64,000 nt of DNA from Paenilisteria rustica (GCF_013820765.1 NZ_JABJVM010000014.1:1-64000); one strand, 5' to 3'. Positions 18,904 to 26,688 are shown, numbered from the stretch's first letter. Notes: generated by a model from the sequence alone, not told the origin. Numbers and translations: made by a program.

Positions 18904-18944
18904 CCCGATAGTACAACTTCTCCCATTTTCGCGCATCGGGAGAA
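18904..18944. promoter_or_regulatory. Nested inverted repeats upstream of narG
   Basis: TTCTCCC (18918-18924) pairs with GGGAGAA (18938-18944), and CCCGAT (18904-18909) pairs with ATCGGG (18935-18940), so the two repeats are interlaced. They lie directly upstream of the narG -35 and are a candidate binding region for a nitrate- or oxygen-responsive activator. No recognisable FNR-type TGTGA-N6-TCACA site was found. Confidence 0.35.
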
Positions 18945-18981
18945 TCCCTATATTTTATATTTTTAACCGACGAAATCTTCT

Positions 18982-19010
18982 TTGACGGCATTTTCAAATA
19001 GTGCTATAAT
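18982..19010 (+). promoter_or_regulatory. Strong sigma-A promoter of a small RNA
   Basis: TTGACG, 17 bases, TATAAT. It is the best match to the consensus in this region and points toward modB. Confidence 0.75.
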
Positions 19011-19016
19011 AAATAC

Positions 19017-19110
19017 GAAAAGAGAGCCAATAAAGATGGTAGCTCAAGTTAATTAAATAGGCTTTTTACGACCATCTATTATCTCGCCTAAAGCTAATAG
19101 ATGGTTATTC
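19017..19110 (+). ncRNA. Small RNA resembling a type I antitoxin RNA (no cognate toxin seen)
   Basis: A transcript from the promoter at 18982 would start with AAAAGAGAGCC and end at a perfect 11-bp terminator, ACCATCTATTA / TAATAGATGGT, followed by TATTCTTTG. The antitoxin RNAs at 30101 and 30607 have the same layout: the same AAAAGAGAG start, a short 5' hairpin, and a CCATCTA...TAGATGG terminator. Unlike those, the opposite strand here encodes no short hydrophobic toxin (the frame at 19053-19167 is charged). It may be an orphan antitoxin, a regulator of the 30-kb toxins, or a premature-termination leader of modB, whose ATG is 57 bases further on. Confidence 0.5.
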
Positions 19111-19167
19111 TTTGTCCTTTTGTATTCATAATCAGAACGAAATACATATAATATTCGGAGGTTTTCC

Positions 19168-19839
19168 ATGCTAACACCAGTCCTGCACTCACTCTTAGTC
19201 GCATTTGCGTCTACCATTCTCGCGTTCCTCACCATGCTCCCACTCAGCTACTACTTCGCGAACCGCAAGTCCAGATTCCAACTCCTCATCGAGATCATCA
19301 TCCTGCTCCCACTCGTTTTACCGCCAACCGTTGTTGGTCTCATTCTACTTAATCTGTTCGGAAAAAATGATCTCGTCGGCGCTTTTTTATGGGACAACTT
19401 CAACTATAGCTTCATCTTCACGCTCGCCGGTGCCATCATTGCCACAACGATTATCATCCTGCCAATCATGTACCAAGGCCTTAAAAGCGCGTTCCTCTCC
19501 ATCGATCACGACCTCGTCTGGGCCGCGCAAACCTTATCCGCAAACGCCAGAACTATCTTTGTCAAAATCATTCTCCCAAACTGCTGGCAACCCATTTTAG
19601 CAGGGATTTTACTGAGTTTTTGCCGGGCAATGGGGGAATTCGGCGCTAGTCTTATGGTCGCCGGTTACATCGAAGGAAAAACCGATACCATCGCGTCCAG
19701 CATTTATTTCATGGTTCAACAAGGCGACATGCGCACCGCCATTTATCTTGGCCTTATCAACGTCATCATTGGTATTTTCGCGCTGATGGTCATCCACATC
19801 CTGACCGTCCGCCAAACTAACTTAACGAGAGGAATGTAA
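19168..19839 (+). CDS. modB: Molybdate ABC transporter permease ModB
   Basis: 223 residues, five or six membrane helices, CysTW/ModB permease family. The cytoplasmic coupling loop reads LSANARTIFVKIILPNCWQPILAG, followed by RAMGEFGASLMVAG; the EFGA stretch is diagnostic of ModB. It forms the channel for molybdate delivered by ModA. GGAGG precedes the ATG. It heads a modB-modC-mobA operon that diverges from narGHJI. Confidence 0.94.
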   Translation: MLTPVLHSLLVAFASTILAFLTMLPLSYYFANRKSRFQLLIEIIILLPLVLPPTVVGLILLNLFGKNDLVGAFLWDNFNYSFIFTLAGAIIATTIIILPIMYQGLKSAFLSIDHDLVWAAQTLSANARTIFVKIILPNCWQPILAGILLSFCRAMGEFGASLMVAGYIEGKTDTIASSIYFMVQQGDMRTAIYLGLINVIIGIFALMVIHILTVRQTNLTRGM

Positions 19840-19842
19840 CCC

Positions 19843-20493
19843 ATGGGACTACGCTTAAAATTCAAAAAGAAACTACCCTTTCACGACCTGGATATTAACT
19901 ACGATTTCGTCGCCCCAATCACAGCGATTATGGGCGCGAGCGGCTCCGGCAAATCCACCCTTTTCCAATGCATCAGTGGCCTAAAAAAAATTGACGAAGG
20001 TATCATCGAATTTAACAACACCGCTTGGGACGATACATACAGCGATATCACCGTTCCAACCGCCGCCCGCAAAGTCGGCTACCTATTCCAAAACCTAGCC
20101 CTTTTTCCAAATATGAACGTCTTTCAAAATATCGCTTTCGGTCTAACCGTCAACAAGAAAAATCGCGCCGAAATCGAACAACAAGTCCGCAAAATAAGCG
20201 ATTACTTGCAGATTTCCCATCTCCTTTTTTCCTCCGTCCAAAAATTATCCGGCGGTGAGAAACAACGCGTAGCCATGGCGCGAGCAATGATTATCAATCC
20301 AAACCTACTTCTTTTAGACGAACCATTCAACGGTCTTGACGAAGACACCCGCAACATCTGCATCGAGCTAGTTGGCCAAATGGCGCGCGATTTCGACATT
20401 CCCGTCATTTTCGTGACCCATTATCACCAAGAAGCCGAATCGCTCACAGGAGAAATTTTGAAAATAAAGGATGGTCGCCTTGTCAAAAACTAA
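19843..20493 (+). CDS. modC: Molybdate ABC transporter ATP-binding protein ModC
   Basis: 216 residues. ABC ATPase with Walker A GASGSGKST, Q-loop YLFQNLALFP, signature LSGGEKQR and Walker B LLLDEPFNGLD. It lacks the C-terminal TOBE (molybdate-sensing) domain of long ModC proteins; other short forms exist, so this need not be a truncation. It begins three bases after modB and overlaps mobA. Confidence 0.93.
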   Translation: MGLRLKFKKKLPFHDLDINYDFVAPITAIMGASGSGKSTLFQCISGLKKIDEGIIEFNNTAWDDTYSDITVPTAARKVGYLFQNLALFPNMNVFQNIAFGLTVNKKNRAEIEQQVRKISDYLQISHLLFSSVQKLSGGEKQRVAMARAMIINPNLLLLDEPFNGLDEDTRNICIELVGQMARDFDIPVIFVTHYHQEAESLTGEILKIKDGRLVKN

Positions 20494-21037
20494 AACAATC
20501 GCAGGAATCATTCTTGCTGGTGGAAATTCCCGACGTTTCGGCGAAGATAAAGCGCTGTACAAAGAGACACCCGACTCGCAAACATGGGTAGAGCAAACCG
20601 CCGAAAAAATGCGCCCACTTGTCGATCATGTATTCATCGTCACCAATCAGCGCCTGTTCGCAAGCATCAATTCCTTGTTTCCAGACGCCGATACCACCGT
20701 TTTTTCAGACAAAGAACCATTCCTAGACAAAGGTCCACTCGGCGGCATTCACGCAGTTTTGGATGCTAGCGATTACAAGCGTTACCTCCTCACACCGACC
20801 GACACACCTCAGATTACGACCGCGATTTTCGCCGAACTCATCCATCAGGGAAATGCCTATGCCGCGACCAAAACCGCCGACCACTATCTCACAGCCTGCA
20901 TCCCGTCCTGCAAATCTGAAATCGAGGCCATGTTACACGACGACAATCTGCGCATTCGGCAACTTTTGCAAACCATCGGCACGCAAAAACACCTTTTTCA
21001 AAGCGATACCCCATTTCAAAATAGAAACTACAAATAA
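20471..21037 (+). CDS. mobA: Molybdenum cofactor guanylyltransferase MobA
   Basis: 188 residues. It transfers GMP from GTP to Mo-molybdopterin, making the MGD form needed by NarG. ILAGGNSRRFGEDKAL is the nucleotide-binding signature and GPLGGIHAVLD is typical of MobA. It overlaps modC by 23 bases. The ATG at 20471 has AAAGG almost touching it; a TTG at 20480 behind AAGGATGG is an alternative start. Confidence 0.92.
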   Translation: MVALSKTKTIAGIILAGGNSRRFGEDKALYKETPDSQTWVEQTAEKMRPLVDHVFIVTNQRLFASINSLFPDADTTVFSDKEPFLDKGPLGGIHAVLDASDYKRYLLTPTDTPQITTAIFAELIHQGNAYAATKTADHYLTACIPSCKSEIEAMLHDDNLRIRQLLQTIGTQKHLFQSDTPFQNRNYK

Positions 21038-21058
21038 GCATCCCTCAGGAGGTACCAC

Positions 21059-21853
21059 ATGCGTTTCCTATCCCTACTCTGGCAATTCACCTGGATACAA
21101 ATACTCTGTTGCATCTTCCCAGCCATCATTTTTCTCTCGCTCGCCTTTTCCAAATACATCGACATTCCCTTCATTCCAAGATACGATTTACTGCTCATCA
21201 TCTGCATCATCGCCCAACTACTTTTGATCAAATTCGGCCTTGAAACATGGGATGAACTCAAAGTCATCATGCTTTTTCATGTCATCGGACTTGTACTCGA
21301 AATCTACAAAATCCATATGGGTTCGTGGGCCTATCCCGAAGACGCCTACACAAAAATTCTCGGCGTCCCACTTTACAGCGGCTTCATGTACTCAAGCGTC
21401 GCCAGCTACATTTGCCAAGCATGGAAACGCTTCGACCTCACCGTCAAAAATTGGCCCAAAAGCAGCTACGTCATCACGCTCTGCGCCGCAATTTATCTCA
21501 ACTTTTTCACCCACCATTACATCTGGGACCTGCGCTACATACTCATTATCGCCGTCCTCATCCTATTCCTGCGCACCGTCGTATCGTTCACAGTCGGCGA
21601 CAAACGCCTGAGGATGCCGCTATCTCTGTCCTTCCTACTCATCGCCTTCTTCATCTGGGTCGCAGAAAACATCGCCAGCTTCTTCGGCGCTTGGTATTAC
21701 CCCGACCAAGAAGTCACCTGGCAACTCGTCGGCTTCGGCAAAATCACCAGCTGGTACTTGCTAATCATCATCACCGTCATGATCGTCGCCGAACTCAAAT
21801 TCCTCAAAAAAGACCTACAAGAAGACAGCGAAAACCCACCGATTCACGACTGA
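21059..21853 (+). CDS. DUF817 family membrane protein
   Basis: 264 residues with about eight membrane helices, resembling the DUF817 (YoaT-like) family; function unknown. Conserved-looking polar positions within the membrane include HxxGLxLEIYKxHMGSWAYPE and VAENIASFFGAWYYP. Strong RBS AGGAGG. It is 21 bases after mobA, so probably the last gene of that operon. Its last codons (ENPPIHD and stop) lie inside the terminator hairpin at 21829-21867. Confidence 0.75.
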   Translation: MRFLSLLWQFTWIQILCCIFPAIIFLSLAFSKYIDIPFIPRYDLLLIICIIAQLLLIKFGLETWDELKVIMLFHVIGLVLEIYKIHMGSWAYPEDAYTKILGVPLYSGFMYSSVASYICQAWKRFDLTVKNWPKSSYVITLCAAIYLNFFTHHYIWDLRYILIIAVLILFLRTVVSFTVGDKRLRMPLSLSFLLIAFFIWVAENIASFFGAWYYPDQEVTWQLVGFGKITSWYLLIIITVMIVAELKFLKKDLQEDSENPPIHD

Positions 21854-21867
21854 TTCGGTGGGTTTTC
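21829..21867. repeat. 39-bp terminator hairpin, copy 1 of an exact direct repeat
   Basis: The stem is GAAAACCCACCGA with TTCGGTGGGTTTTC around TTCACGACTGA. The 39 bases 21829-21867 are identical to 26689-26727. It ends the modBC-mobA-DUF817 unit and marks the left edge of the toxin island. Confidence 0.85.
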
Positions 21868-21914
21868 TTCACTTAATAAAATGGATAAATGAGTACTTTG
21901 TTGTTTTAATATAA

Positions 21915-22133
21915 TTAAGACCTTATAAATTTTGTTCGAAAATGCGTTACCATTCCAAGTACTTGTCTGTAATCGTTTGGATTGATAACTCTTATATAGC
22001 CATTCAAAAAATTACCAAATCCATGTTCACTCCATATATGCATTATTTCTTTCGGAAGAGCATTTTCATATTCTTTTAGAACTTCTTTACCAGCATACTC
22101 CACTACCTTAAAGTCTGAAAAAATATTATCCAT
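21915..22133 (-). pseudogene. Truncated GAD-like/DUF1851-type immunity protein remnant
   Basis: 72 residues. KVVEYAGKEVLKEYENALPKEI and WSEHGFGNFLNGYIRVINPNDY match the start of the GAD-like domain found in immunity proteins that usually continue with a DUF1851 region. Here the frame stops just after the NPNDY motif, about half the usual length, so this is probably a broken immunity gene left from an earlier toxin module. AT-rich like its neighbours. Confidence 0.55.
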
Positions 22134-22330
22134 TGACCCTCACTCTCTCAAATCACTGTAGGTAACTTTGTCGTAATTTCTCCTTAGTAATAGGTTAGCC
22201 CGCTTCATTTAATCTCATGTCCATAAAAATACTTAGAGCCTATATTCCAACTATTCTTTGCGCGTTCATTCACGTAACTGGTAACAGAATTTAAGCTGTC
22301 TTGATTCATATAAATTCAGATAAATAGACC
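22134..22330 (-). other. Spacer with a probable orphan toxin C-terminus
   Basis: Within this gap, 22205-22309 on the minus strand encodes a 34-residue frame (starting MNQDSLNSVTSYVNERAKN, ending with GSKYFYGHEIK and a stop). It has no clear RBS and looks like the tail of a lost polymorphic-toxin cassette preceding the broken immunity gene. Not a recognised family. Confidence 0.35.
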
Positions 22331-22828
22331 TCAAATACCCAATTTCTTTTGTATATTTTTCTGTGATAAGTCACTATCCTCATCAACTATTATTTCCACT
22401 GCTTTTTCAATATCTTCTTTTTTCATTAAACCTGACTTCTCAATATTTTGTATGAAATCTGTGATTCTATCTTCACTGATTTCCTCTAATGCTTGAGGTA
22501 AAAATTTCACACCATTCTCTTCATACATTTTCCAAGCCATATAAGCTACTGCGTCTAGAACTGTATACCATATTTCAATGTTTTTTGGATCCTCTGCTTG
22601 TTCAGCAAACTCACCTATATCATTATAGTCTGGACTATCTATCAGTACATAAATATCATCAGCAGTGATTTTTGTATCAATTAGACTCTTCCAGCATACA
22701 TCTAACGCCATTCTTCCTTCATTATAATTAGAAGTCGTGGTATCCATAAATGAAAACATTTTTTCAGCCAAACTTAAATACAGCACTTTTTTTCTATTAT
22801 CCTCTAATTCTCCCCATATTTTCTCCAT
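22331..22828 (-). CDS. Imm6-type immunity protein
   Basis: 165 residues, predicted all-helical, cytoplasmic. KVLYLSLAEKM, GRMALDVCWKSL, DDIYVLIDSPD and AVAYMAWKMYEENGVKFLPQALEEI follow the layout I recall for Pfam Imm6. It sits 14 bases downstream of the toxin gene, so it most likely neutralises that deaminase-like toxin and protects the producer and its kin. Base composition is much more AT-rich than the core genes, as for the toxin's C-terminal third. Confidence 0.7.
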   Translation of the reverse strand: MEKIWGELEDNRKKVLYLSLAEKMFSFMDTTTSNYNEGRMALDVCWKSLIDTKITADDIYVLIDSPDYNDIGEFAEQAEDPKNIEIWYTVLDAVAYMAWKMYEENGVKFLPQALEEISEDRITDFIQNIEKSGLMKKEDIEKAVEIIVDEDSDLSQKNIQKKLGI

Positions 22829-22842
22829 GTCAATCCGCCTTT

Positions 22843-24648
22843 CTATAACATTTTTCCGTCTTTCAATGTAAATTCTAATATATCCCTTGCCTTTATGGTC
22901 TCATCTATTTCTGATGTTACTATAACTGTAACGTTAGGATACTTAGCACTAAATTGATAAAAGATTCCCGATTCATTTTCAGGGAAAGTGTTTATTAATC
23001 CTTTAGTACATTTATTACATACTCCATTAGGATTAGATTGATGTATTTTTAAAACACCTTCTACCTCTTCCGGTTTTACCCCTAACTTTTGAACAGCTAT
23101 ATCAAACTCATTCAAAACTCCCTCTTCGGCATGTTTAGTAAACTGCACCAATCTAGAATTAGATGAATCATAGGGTGCTTTAATCGCTCGATCAGGCATG
23201 ATTTCGTCTAAATCCGGTAATCCTGCTTGCTTCCTCACTTTAGGGGAACCACCTTCAAAGACCATATCTTCTAAGCCTTTCACGTCTGTCTTACCAGCAG
23301 CTATAGTATCTGTTTCTGGAACTTTCCACTTATCTCTGAGCGCAGACAAGTCCTCTGAGCCTACTTTAATATCATCTGTGTGCTTGCCAATACTCTCTAC
23401 AACCTCATCGCTACCACCAAATAAACCTTTTGCCATATTTTCAAAGCGATGTGTATTTTCTGCGCCCCCCATTACAACTTGTGTGGTACCAAAAGGAGAT
23501 GCTACAACGCGCGGTTGAAAAAAGTTCTTAGCAGTTGTCTCTCCAACATCTGCTACCTTACCTAGCTTACTTGCACCATTTCTAATTTGATTTTTTGTGG
23601 CATTCGCAGTTGAACTCGCTACATCACTTATAACCCGCGGCACATTCCGAACCCGCTCGGCACTCTCACGCAATGCCTGTCTTCCCATCGCATCCACATG
23701 AGACAAGCCTTGTTTTGCCGTTTGGCGCAATGTCAATTTAGTCCCTACCTGCGTGGCATCCAACGCCAATCCGCCAGCCTTCGTCGCCGTACTAAACGCT
23801 CGGATTCCCTTCACGCCCGGAATGATATCCAACAACGCAAACGCCCCGCGTGTCGCGCGTTCGGTCCCGTCCATTTCGCGTCCCGTCATCCAGTCTTTTC
23901 CGGTCGCGGCGCTGCTCAATTCTAGTGTACCATACGCAACGCCCAGTGCCAAACCTGCGGGTGGACACACAATGCTGACGCCGATAATCACAATCGCTGC
24001 TCCAATATCTCGCCACAATTCGAGATTCTGCTGGCCATCTCGAATCGAATCATACTCAAACGCGCGCGAACTCGATACCGCCGATTGGTACTCCTCGTAC
24101 GTGAATTCTTGGTCGGGATTTTGCTTACTATACTCCGCAAACGATGCCTTCAAGTTATCTGCGAAAAAGTTATCGCCTGCCATAATGTCGCTTAGCTTAA
24201 TCTTGTCTTTTGGCACCGTTGTCGTCGTTGCACCGTAACCGCCATAATCATATCCGCCTGTTGTTATAATCGTCGTCGCGCCAATCGTGTTCTTCGTCTC
24301 ATAATTATCAATCGACAAAGCTTCCATCTTCTCCACAAACGCATCGATATCCTTATAAAACGGTTCATCAATGACGCGCTCCACCATACTTCCCGCTTCC
24401 CCTGCATAATCATGAAGTACTTCTATTTTTTCAAACATTTGCTGATACTTATTTTCCATATCCGTGAAAGAAAACGAAATCACGCCATCACTATCATCTT
24501 TTCGAATATCTTGTTGAATATCCTCAAAATTAGCGTTGACTTTCTTCAACTGATCGATAACACCTTTTCCCCATACACCAAGTCCAATGAGCGTTCCCAA
24601 GGCTTCTTTGGACTTATCCCATTCACCGTCTCTATATTTTACATCCAC
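22843..24648 (-). CDS. Polymorphic toxin with pre-toxin TG module and C-terminal deaminase-like domain
   Basis: About 601 residues. A helical N-terminal part resembles the later portion of LXG/type VII secretion effectors (LHDYAGEAGSMVERVIDEPFYKDID), but a full ~200-residue LXG domain is not visible. A hydrophobic stretch (IGAAIVIIGVSIVCPPAGLALG) leads into a pre-toxin TG motif (TGKDWMTGREMDGTERATRG). The C-terminal ~100 residues carry HAE and CNKC, the zinc-binding and catalytic pattern (HxE...CxxC) of the cytidine deaminase fold, suggesting a nucleic-acid or nucleotide deaminase toxin. The start is uncertain: the GTG at 24648 follows GGGGGG, while a GTG at 24681 has no site and an in-frame stop immediately upstream. 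The 5' end may be lost. The AT-rich C-terminus suggests cassette exchange. Confidence 0.75.
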   Translation of the reverse strand: MDVKYRDGEWDKSKEALGTLIGLGVWGKGVIDQLKKVNANFEDIQQDIRKDDSDGVISFSFTDMENKYQQMFEKIEVLHDYAGEAGSMVERVIDEPFYKDIDAFVEKMEALSIDNYETKNTIGATTIITTGGYDYGGYGATTTTVPKDKIKLSDIMAGDNFFADNLKASFAEYSKQNPDQEFTYEEYQSAVSSSRAFEYDSIRDGQQNLELWRDIGAAIVIIGVSIVCPPAGLALGVAYGTLELSSAATGKDWMTGREMDGTERATRGAFALLDIIPGVKGIRAFSTATKAGGLALDATQVGTKLTLRQTAKQGLSHVDAMGRQALRESAERVRNVPRVISDVASSTANATKNQIRNGASKLGKVADVGETTAKNFFQPRVVASPFGTTQVVMGGAENTHRFENMAKGLFGGSDEVVESIGKHTDDIKVGSEDLSALRDKWKVPETDTIAAGKTDVKGLEDMVFEGGSPKVRKQAGLPDLDEIMPDRAIKAPYDSSNSRLVQFTKHAEEGVLNEFDIAVQKLGVKPEEVEGVLKIHQSNPNGVCNKCTKGLINTFPENESGIFYQFSAKYPNVTVIVTSEIDETIKARDILEFTLKDGKML

Positions 24649-25093
24649 ATATTTTGCCCCCCATGTTAGTATTTTCCACACTTAGTATAACAAATGTAGG
24701 CAAAATAAAAAAGCCTATAACATTAATCGTAATATGACTCATTTAAAAAGTCATATTCCTTCACCAATAATTAACAAGTCTTAGAACAGTAGAATTTGAT
24801 CATAACAAGAAAGTTATCCACCTCTCCATAGACTCATCCCGCACACTGAGAACCCCCGAAGGTAAAAGTACAATGACAGCAGCTGGTAACCACGTGTTGA
24901 TTATTCCATGAGAAAGCTATCAACTCCTAGTGTACGCCGTTGAAAAAGCTAAATCCATTGCTAAGGATCATGGTACAGTCCTCCATCAAGATGATTTTAT
25001 ATTCAGAAATCCGACATCAAATAAACCGCTATTCTATGCGAATAGCGGTTCTTCCAAAATCATATAAAATCACTTAAAACGTGTTCTATTTTC
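24649..25093. other. Degraded spacer upstream of the toxin gene
   Basis: No intact gene. Contents: a hairpin AATATGACT/AGTCATATT (24731-24757), and a broken plus-strand frame (24873-25067) interrupted by one TGA at 24909. Its translation after the stop begins ESYQLLVYAVEKAKSIAKDH and continues with protein-like composition, but I cannot assign a family. The panE-like terminator at 25024-25050 overlaps its end. It may be a decayed gene of the island. Confidence 0.4.
25024..25050 (-). terminator. Terminator of the ketopantoate-reductase-like gene
   Basis: AACCGCTATTC and GAATAGCGGTT form a perfect 11-bp stem with a 5-base loop, followed on the minus strand by TATTTGATG. The U tract is weak. 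Confidence 0.55.
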
Positions 25094-26020
25094 TCACTTA
25101 ATAAATCGTTCTACAGCATCAAGCCTTGGCGCACGTATATCGTATTTCCGAGCCTCCGCAATCACTTCACTTACAGCATAACCAACTTTGTAATGATTGT
25201 GGGCCACGAGTGCATAACTCACACTTTTAGGCGAAAACACGAGCTTACTCAGAAAAAAGCCCACAAGTTTTGGCGGCAACACATTTAAAATCTGACTTAA
25301 CACATCCAACTTCGACCCCTTCGCCTTCAAAATCAGAACAATTTCCTTCATGTTGCTTCCAATTCCAGCTAGTGATACTGACGAAGAGACTACCCCTTTA
25401 AAACTCCCACTCTTCAACACCTCCACTTCCATTGCCGTGTTGAATGCGAAATGATTCCAGAGCCAACTTTGAAAATCCTTCGAAGTCTTAATTTTGAACC
25501 CAGCACCAGCAAAAAGAGCCTGAACCTCCAAATCCCTTTTGCTAAAGTCCGATTCAAACGTTCCCAAGTTCACCGCTTTGTAAAGCCCACCATAAACCTT
25601 ATTGCCTTCAAATCCACCACCAGCATTCGGAAAACCGTACACAATTTGATTTGGTGGAATTGGCTGAAGCGCCACTTGAGGATCTGTCCAGAAATTACAG
25701 AAAAACAGCACAGTTGCCCGTCCAACTCGCGGAGCAAGATACTTCGCCGCAATTGCTACTTGCTCCGGATTAACACTCAAAAAAATAAGATCATAGTCAT
25801 GATTTTCCGCTATCTCTTCATGCATGACAATCGACCATTTCTCTTTCACTAGCCTATCTTTTTTACTCCTCCTCGCATCCCAAATTTCCAAATCCACATA
25901 CGAACCATATTCCACTTTCCTACCCTCCCGAACATAAAATTCTACAGTATGCCCCGCTTGCTCCAACGCCCATGCATATTGTGTTCCAATAGCACCGCGT
26001 CCAAAAATAAGTATTTTCAT
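25094..26020 (-). CDS. Ketopantoate reductase family protein (PanE/ApbA-like)
   Basis: 308 residues, the usual length. An N-terminal Rossmann motif, GRGAIGTQYAWALEQAGH, binds NADPH, and the C-terminal helical domain is present. A true PanE makes pantoate for CoA. However, the context (divergent from a TetR regulator, inside an accessory island) and loose conservation suggest a paralogue acting on another 2-oxoacid or a stress-related substrate. The start is the ATG at 26020 behind AGGAGGAG; a longer frame to 26170 would read across the divergent promoter. Confidence 0.75.
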   Translation of the reverse strand: MKILIFGRGAIGTQYAWALEQAGHTVEFYVREGRKVEYGSYVDLEIWDARRSKKDRLVKEKWSIVMHEEIAENHDYDLIFLSVNPEQVAIAAKYLAPRVGRATVLFFCNFWTDPQVALQPIPPNQIVYGFPNAGGGFEGNKVYGGLYKAVNLGTFESDFSKRDLEVQALFAGAGFKIKTSKDFQSWLWNHFAFNTAMEVEVLKSGSFKGVVSSSVSLAGIGSNMKEIVLILKAKGSKLDVLSQILNVLPPKLVGFFLSKLVFSPKSVSYALVAHNHYKVGYAVSEVIAEARKYDIRAPRLDAVERFIK

Positions 26021-26041
26021 AGCAATTCTCCTCCTATTACA

Positions 26042-26078
26042 TTGACTATACGACAACGTGTTGTATAATGAATTATAC
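26042..26078. promoter_or_regulatory. Divergent promoter with TetR-type operator
   Basis: For the plus strand, TTGACT (26042-26047), 16 bases, TATAAT (26064-26069). A perfect inverted repeat GTATAAT-GA-ATTATAC (26063-26078) covers the -10, and a shorter ACAAC-GT-GTTGT (26053-26064) fills the spacer. These fit an operator for the adjacent TetR protein controlling itself and the divergent reductase gene. Confidence 0.6.
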
Positions 26079-26144
26079 GGCGTCACGCCAGCCACATCAA
26101 CCCACAATTTCTTCAAATCTGTTGGACGATGAAAGGAGATTAAG

Positions 26145-26684
26145 ATAAAAAAACAACCTGAAATAACCAATAAAACACGGCAATCACTAGTCGACGTTTT
26201 CTGCGAACTGTATAGTCAAAAACCAGTAGAGAAGATTACCGTACAAGAAATCGCTAATAAGTCCGGATATAATCGCAGTACCTTCTATCAATATTTTACT
26301 GACGTCTACGATTTACTTAGCTTCATCGAAAATGATATTTTGGATTATATCCGCGAAAAAGTAAAAAAAACGGAGCAAATAGACGCAAAGTCAAAGGATA
26401 TTCTCCTGCTTTTTGAAGAAAAAGAATTGTATCTAACTGCCTTATTGGGTGATTACGGGAACATTCGCTTTACCGATAAGCTAAAGAACGAATTTTTTTC
26501 TGACGGACTGGATCACTGTGTTCCAAAAGACAATGCGATGACACCTTATTTATTAGAATTCAACATCTCGACTGCGTTTTCTCTGATTCGTCTTTGGCAA
26601 CGTCGTCAAAAAGATTTACCACCCGACCAATTATTTCATCTGATTGATACACTCGTTAATTCGGGAACGTCCTCTGTTAAATAA
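26145..26684 (+). CDS. TetR/AcrR family regulator with apparent AUA start
   Basis: 179 residues. An N-terminal TetR helix-turn-helix is clear (KITVQEIANKSGYNRSTFYQYFTDVYDLL) and the rest is a helical ligand domain. No ATG, GTG or TTG precedes the HTH in frame: the frame opens after a TGA at 26130 and contains ATT (26139) and ATA (26145). AAAGGAG (26132-26138) is placed exactly for the ATA (six-base spacing). So either it uses a rare AUA start with low expression, or an ATG-to-ATA mutation has weakened the gene. The first normal start, TTG at 26340, would lose the whole DNA-binding domain. It faces the ketopantoate-reductase-like gene. Confidence 0.75.
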   Translation: MKKQPEITNKTRQSLVDVFCELYSQKPVEKITVQEIANKSGYNRSTFYQYFTDVYDLLSFIENDILDYIREKVKKTEQIDAKSKDILLLFEEKELYLTALLGDYGNIRFTDKLKNEFFSDGLDHCVPKDNAMTPYLLEFNISTAFSLIRLWQRRQKDLPPDQLFHLIDTLVNSGTSSVK

Positions 26685-26688
26685 CCAA

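Noticed and set aside
19053-19235. Possible toxin opposite the solitary antitoxin-like RNA
   Set aside because: The frame is charged and polar, not a short membrane helix, and runs into modB antisense.
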